In this document: positions 60,372 through 64,000 of the stretch, in pieces
Numbering within the stretch: position 1 is the first letter of the stretch
Layout of the letters: the number at the start of each line of letters is the position of its first letter
From: Orlajensenia sp001423545
GTDB taxonomy: Bacteria; Actinomycetota; Actinomycetes; Actinomycetales; Microbacteriaceae
Length of the DNA stretch: 64,000 nt
Assembly (NCBI GenBank): GCA_001423545.1
Contig: LMOK01000002.1
Location: 124,001-188,000, forward strand
Direction of reading: 5' to 3'
The notes under the pieces: model-generated
What the model was told of the DNA's origin: nothing
Database searches by the model: none
The model's input: the letters and a program-made list of their open reading frames with translations, nothing else
Program-made: the position numbers and the translations under genes

Positions 60372-61691
60372 ATGGCTGATCGTGACATACGGGCGAATGG
60401 TGATGAAAGCGCTTCTGGAGGGAATGTACCTCCCGGACGCTCCCCATCGGAGATCATGCGCATTCAAGAGATTCTCCGCGCGCTCGCCGCCAACGGTGCG
60501 CAACAAGCATTGAAAGCAGATCCTGATGCGCTCGCAAGAATGACGTCGTCAAACCTTCGTCTGTACGATCTCCTCGACGCATCTCACCCGACTGGGCCCG
60601 GCCGAGGTATCGACAACTTATCGGAAATTCTCGACTCGGTTGCCGGTGCGCTTTCGCCGGACTTCTGGCGGCAGTTCGCCTTCACGAGACGCCAGATTCT
60701 GGACTCCGCATCAGTCGACTCGTTTTACTCAAACTCTTTGCTTGCAGCGGGTAAGCGGGACATGGATAGCGAGGGTCTGAGGCCCGACCGAACTGCCGAG
60801 GCGTTCTTCGGTGAGCATTCAGTCGAGATCAGCGATGTTGCGTCGCTGCTGAAGGCATTTGCAGCTGTGCAAAGCAAACAACACCGTCACAGGCCGATAT
60901 GGCGCGGGCAACAAGACGCGACATGGCCCGTTCATAGCTCGCTCTTCCGTCGCCTAGGTGGCGGCGGCCCCGTTCATGAAGACCAACTCGTAGCTGCGGA
61001 GGTGGCGGCTGTTAGTGCCGCGATTCGGTGGGGTCTTGGGCTTGCGCGTCCTCTTGAATTCCTTGCGACTCTTCAACACCATGGGGCGCCGACTCGGCTC
61101 ATTGACGTCACTGTCGACCCAGAACTCGCCGCGTGGTTCGCAGTGGAAGCTGATCCGGATTTCGACGATTCAGATGGGTTGGTCATTGGTTGGGGGCGGG
61201 TACCGGTCACGAAGGGGGGGATCTCCGATCCATACGAAGACGTCCTGGACGAGGGTGGTTCGCCGTTCTGGCACGCTTGGGAGACGGATGAGGATCGCCA
61301 CCGAGTGGACTGGGGAACGGGTACGAAGACTTGGACGTGGTTCCCACCCGCCCTCAACGAGCGCATGCGTGCTCAACGTGCGGGATTTCTATTTGAAGCT
61401 GGGCCCATACTTACGACGCAAGTCACCAAGGTGTTCACCGACACTCTGTCACAGGACTGGCGTGCTGCCGAAGTTGCTCGAGCTACATCAATCGTTGGGC
61501 TACCCTCTCGGCACGATGTGCTGACCAAGCCAAATGCCGCAAACCTAGTTCCCATCTTTTCATTCCGGATCTTCGCGAGCGCCAAGAAAGAAATCCGCGA
61601 CTACCTCGAGCAGAAGGGCCTGACTTCTGCTTCCGTCTATCCAGATCTCGGAGGGTTAGTTCGTCACCTGAGTGGCCCGCACGGTCCCTAA
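60372..61691 (+). CDS. FRG-domain protein
   Basis: This 439-residue protein contains an FRG domain (about 170-390). The landmark is PIWRGQQDATWPVHSSLFRR (Trp177-Arg178-Gly179), followed by LATLQHHGAPTRLIDVTVDPELAAWFAV and RMRAQRAGFLFEAGP. The N-terminal 165 residues are helical and unassigned. FRG proteins are widespread in mobile elements and defence islands; their activity is not firmly known. TAGCCT (60360-60365) ends six bases before the ATG, a leaderless arrangement. It lies between a membrane protein and a DNA methyltransferase gene. Confidence 0.85.
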   Translation: MADRDIRANGDESASGGNVPPGRSPSEIMRIQEILRALAANGAQQALKADPDALARMTSSNLRLYDLLDASHPTGPGRGIDNLSEILDSVAGALSPDFWRQFAFTRRQILDSASVDSFYSNSLLAAGKRDMDSEGLRPDRTAEAFFGEHSVEISDVASLLKAFAAVQSKQHRHRPIWRGQQDATWPVHSSLFRRLGGGGPVHEDQLVAAEVAAVSAAIRWGLGLARPLEFLATLQHHGAPTRLIDVTVDPELAAWFAVEADPDFDDSDGLVIGWGRVPVTKGGISDPYEDVLDEGGSPFWHAWETDEDRHRVDWGTGTKTWTWFPPALNERMRAQRAGFLFEAGPILTTQVTKVFTDTLSQDWRAAEVARATSIVGLPSRHDVLTKPNAANLVPIFSFRIFASAKKEIRDYLEQKGLTSASVYPDLGGLVRHLSGPHGP

Positions 61692-61914
61692 CTGCCCCTG
61701 ATTGTCTCGCGAGACGCATTCGCGAATGCATCTCTTTGTTGGGTGAGCGATCGAGCGACGTCGGGCCTGCATGTCGGATTCAGCGCGGTAAGGCTACGGC
61801 CGGCGGCCCAGTGTTGACTGCTCCACGCCTTTAGTACTACGCGGCCGTGAAATGTGGGCCGGGTAGGAGATACTTCAACTGCCAACCTCCCGAATCGAGA
61901 ACACATGAGGACGC

Positions 61915-63309
61915 TTGTATAACTACGTCGATCTATTTGCTGGCTGCGGCGGTCTTTCGCTCGGAATTGAGCGTTCGGGCGGAAAGCTGTTGCTTGCAGT
62001 CGAGAAGTCCGATATGGCGGCGCACACGTTCTACGTGAATTTCGTAGACGATTCATTCTCGAAGGATGACTGGGACAAATTTCTCGGCCGGTCGGTGAAC
62101 GAGCAAGTTACCGCCGGCGTTGCTGTGCACCCCCTCCGAGACGTGCTCGACGACCTCGAATCGATGGATGGGCTGGTGAAGCAAGGCATCGATGTCGTCG
62201 TCGGTGGCCCGCCGTGTCAGGGCTTCTCTTTAGCTGGGCGCCGGAATCCTGCGGACGTACGTAACAAACTCCCATGGGAATACCTAGAGTTCGTGCAGCG
62301 AACGCGCCCGAAGATTGTCGTCATCGAAAATGTGGTGGGGATGAGTCATCGCTTCTCGCCCGATGAGGAGTCTCCCTTCGTGCAATTGCAGCAGGCATTG
62401 AGGGACACTGGTGACGGATATATAGTCCAAGGAGTCGCCGTGAATGCCCTGCATTATGGCGCCCCTCAGAATCGTCCCCGGCTTATGATCCTCGGTCTCC
62501 GCGTAGACGTCGCCGAAGCAAACGGATTTGTCGCCACAGAGAATCTTTGGCGGTCTGCCTTCTTGGATGAAATAGATGGTGAGGTACCGGCTCTCGCACC
62601 GCGGCCTACTGTGACGAGGGCTCAATCCCCAACGGTGGCAGATGCCATCGGCGATCTTCAGACGGTATTCCCTGCGCATGACGGGCCGCGTGCTACGGCA
62701 TTCCGAAGGCAACTGCAGACGCGCGCAGCCTGGGGCCTTCCTCGGCCGTCATCGAATTCTGGGGATATACCAAACCAAACACTGCGCAAGCATTCCGTGT
62801 TGACACAGGAGCGATTCCGCCTCTACCAATGGCTGAGGACCAGCGACATCTCTCCTCGCGTGCTTAACAGAGCGCTTACAGACGAGCAGGCCCACGATGA
62901 TCTTGCTCGTGACCTAGCAGGTTCTGGCTTCCCGGCAGTCTCGCCGGACGGAACAAAGATCGCCGACGATGCGGCTGAACTCGTGAAGCTGATCGACCGA
63001 TTGCACACGAGGAAACACAGCCAGAAGGCCCTTGCTTGGGACGAGCCTGCAAAGACAGTTGTCACGCTTCCAGACGACTATGTGCACCCGAGCGAGCCGC
63101 GCATTTTGACAGTGCGGGAGATGGCCCGGTTTCAGGGTTTTCCGGACGATTTCGTGTTCGTAGGCAAGGAGACGACCGGATCGCTTCGACGTCGATTCGA
63201 AGTTCCACAATATTCTCAGGTAGGCAACGCTGTGTCGCCCTTCCTAGCAAGCGCGGTGGGGACGATGATTCGGCACTTGCTTGGCGACGTCGCTGCCGAC
63301 GCTTCTTGA
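61915..63309 (+). CDS. DNA (cytosine-5-)-methyltransferase
   Basis: This 464-residue enzyme has all main C5 motifs: I YVDLFAGCGGLSLGIE, IV GGPPCQGFSLAGRR with nucleophile Cys101, VI VVIENV, VIII NALHYGAPQNRPR, and X QVGNAVSPFLA. The target-recognition region lies about 230-380. In-frame start is TTG 61915 with GAGG four bases upstream. An ATG at 61905 would give MRTLV and then stop; with one base less it would join the frame as MRTLYNYVDLF, a natural start, so a one-base insertion is possible. The next gene may encode the partner restriction enzyme. Confidence 0.93.
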   Translation: MYNYVDLFAGCGGLSLGIERSGGKLLLAVEKSDMAAHTFYVNFVDDSFSKDDWDKFLGRSVNEQVTAGVAVHPLRDVLDDLESMDGLVKQGIDVVVGGPPCQGFSLAGRRNPADVRNKLPWEYLEFVQRTRPKIVVIENVVGMSHRFSPDEESPFVQLQQALRDTGDGYIVQGVAVNALHYGAPQNRPRLMILGLRVDVAEANGFVATENLWRSAFLDEIDGEVPALAPRPTVTRAQSPTVADAIGDLQTVFPAHDGPRATAFRRQLQTRAAWGLPRPSSNSGDIPNQTLRKHSVLTQERFRLYQWLRTSDISPRVLNRALTDEQAHDDLARDLAGSGFPAVSPDGTKIADDAAELVKLIDRLHTRKHSQKALAWDEPAKTVVTLPDDYVHPSEPRILTVREMARFQGFPDDFVFVGKETTGSLRRRFEVPQYSQVGNAVSPFLASAVGTMIRHLLGDVAADAS

Positions 63310-63383
63310 TTGGAGCGAGTCCTCGACATAGAGACACGGCGTCACATTAATTAGGCAGAGACCGAGCGTAGGGACGATTGAAC

Positions 63384-64000
63384 ATGATCCTCAACGAAAC
63401 TGAACGCACGAACGTTGAGCGGCTGGCAGCTGCAAGCGCTGACTACGCGGTCTTCGAGCTAACTGAAACTGGACTGGCAAAGTCCACTCTGGACGCGACA
63501 GCCTTGGTTCGTGAGTACCTCGAGCGCAATAGCATTCACGAGTACTCGAGTCAGCTACAAGGGCCCGATCACAAAGTTGTTATTAGGGCGACCCTCGTAC
63601 TGCCGGATGGTGCGCGAAGAGCCTCGCGAGCAACTTTGTATCGCCCTCGCAGCAAGGGGGGCGATCCCCGAATTTGGTTCTCTCGCCTCGGCGACCTCTG
63701 CAACGCAGGGGATAAGTTCGCGGCCGTTTGGGATGGGACCGGATTTGACCTCTACAATCTTTCTCGTCCCAACTACGTCAGCTCGGCTTTCCCCACTTCG
63801 TTCCCGGAGGCCTCGAGCGGAACCGACGCCGACCATTGGACTGCGCTTGGCAGGCTCTGGGAGAGGGCCACCGGCGGTGGCGACGTCGCAGCCCGTCCCG
63901 ACGCGGGAGTTTCCTCCTGGCCCGTGGTTGCCCGTGCCCCGGGCGTTGATGCGGCTTGGGCGTGGCTCGCCGAGGGCGTCGAATCCGGGGCCAGACCACG
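63384..64000 (+). CDS. Probable restriction endonuclease, N-terminal part (runs off window)
   Basis: An open frame from ATG 63384 continues to the window end, 205 codons without a stop. It reads MILNETERTNVERLAAA at the start. Its middle, GDPRIWFSRLGDLCNAGDKFA then AVWDGTGFDLYNLSRP, resembles as I recall the N-terminal effector-type domains of MvaI/BcnI-like endonucleases. Its place 74 bases after a C5 methyltransferase gene makes it the likely restriction partner. The catalytic part is not in view, so this is a moderate call. AGGGA lies ten bases before the ATG. Confidence 0.55.
   Translation, partial: MILNETERTNVERLAAASADYAVFELTETGLAKSTLDATALVREYLERNSIHEYSSQLQGPDHKVVIRATLVLPDGARRASRATLYRPRSKGGDPRIWFSRLGDLCNAGDKFAAVWDGTGFDLYNLSRPNYVSSAFPTSFPEASSGTDADHWTALGRLWERATGGGDVAARPDAGVSSWPVVARAPGVDAAWAWLAEGVESGARP

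Overview
This window looks like a chromosomal stretch of a high-GC actinobacterium, most likely of the family Microbacteriaceae. That rests on strong GC bias at third codon positions, many leaderless genes (a -10-like hexamer 6-7 nt before the start codon), actinobacterial families (DUF2510 proteins, a PopR/ClgR-type regulator beside a clpP pair, LacI-controlled sugar ABC operons) and proteins I associate with that family. I saw no rRNA, tRNA, CRISPR array or transposase. An assembly gap of 83 N lies at 29350-29432.

Layout. 0-5.4 kb: MmcQ/YjbR protein, secreted subtilase, DHFR-like protein, then a GH42 beta-galactosidase divergent from a sugar ABC operon (binding protein, two permeases) with its LacI regulator (to 10.0 kb) and a CebR-like operator between them. 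10-16.4 kb: secreted gamma-glutamyltransferase, exported SNase-domain protein overlapping a DUF2510/DUF4352 membrane protein, SulP transporter. 16.4-18.5 kb: a PopR/ClgR-like regulator ending in an LAA degron, convergent with two overlapping clpP genes, one of which lacks the catalytic serine.

18.6-33.2 kb is a predicted Amadori-product (fructosamine) uptake and breakdown region. On the minus strand: kinase (FrlD-like), SIS deglycase (FrlB-like), 3-epimerase (FrlC-like), two permeases and a lipoprotein binding protein. Divergent on the plus strand: a second deglycase, a second kinase and a LacI regulator. A paralogous LacI regulator then faces an amino-acid ABC importer and an FAD-dependent oxidase. 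The two LacI paralogues face operators with the shared half-site pattern nTGA(T/G)ACC.

33.2-59.0 kb is mixed: an FtsX-type ABC exporter divergent from a NarL-type two-component pair; methyltransferase and CPA1 antiporter divergent around a 21-bp triple repeat; an astacin metalloprotease whose catalytic domain is interrupted by seven propeller repeats; VOC proteins and hydrolases; a 1162-residue wall protein with ten CnaB-like repeats; a MarR-controlled amidohydrolase/RidA/hydrolase group; membrane proteins of the DUF4190/DUF2510 type; a ChaB protein; and a frameshifted GH16-like gene.

59.0-64.0 kb is compositionally different: fewer GC-ending codons and no CGGATGCC octamer that I could see. 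It carries a small membrane protein, an FRG-domain protein, a 5-cytosine DNA methyltransferase and the start of a probable partner nuclease. It reads as a transferred defence island, whose left edge falls at half of a terminator sequence.
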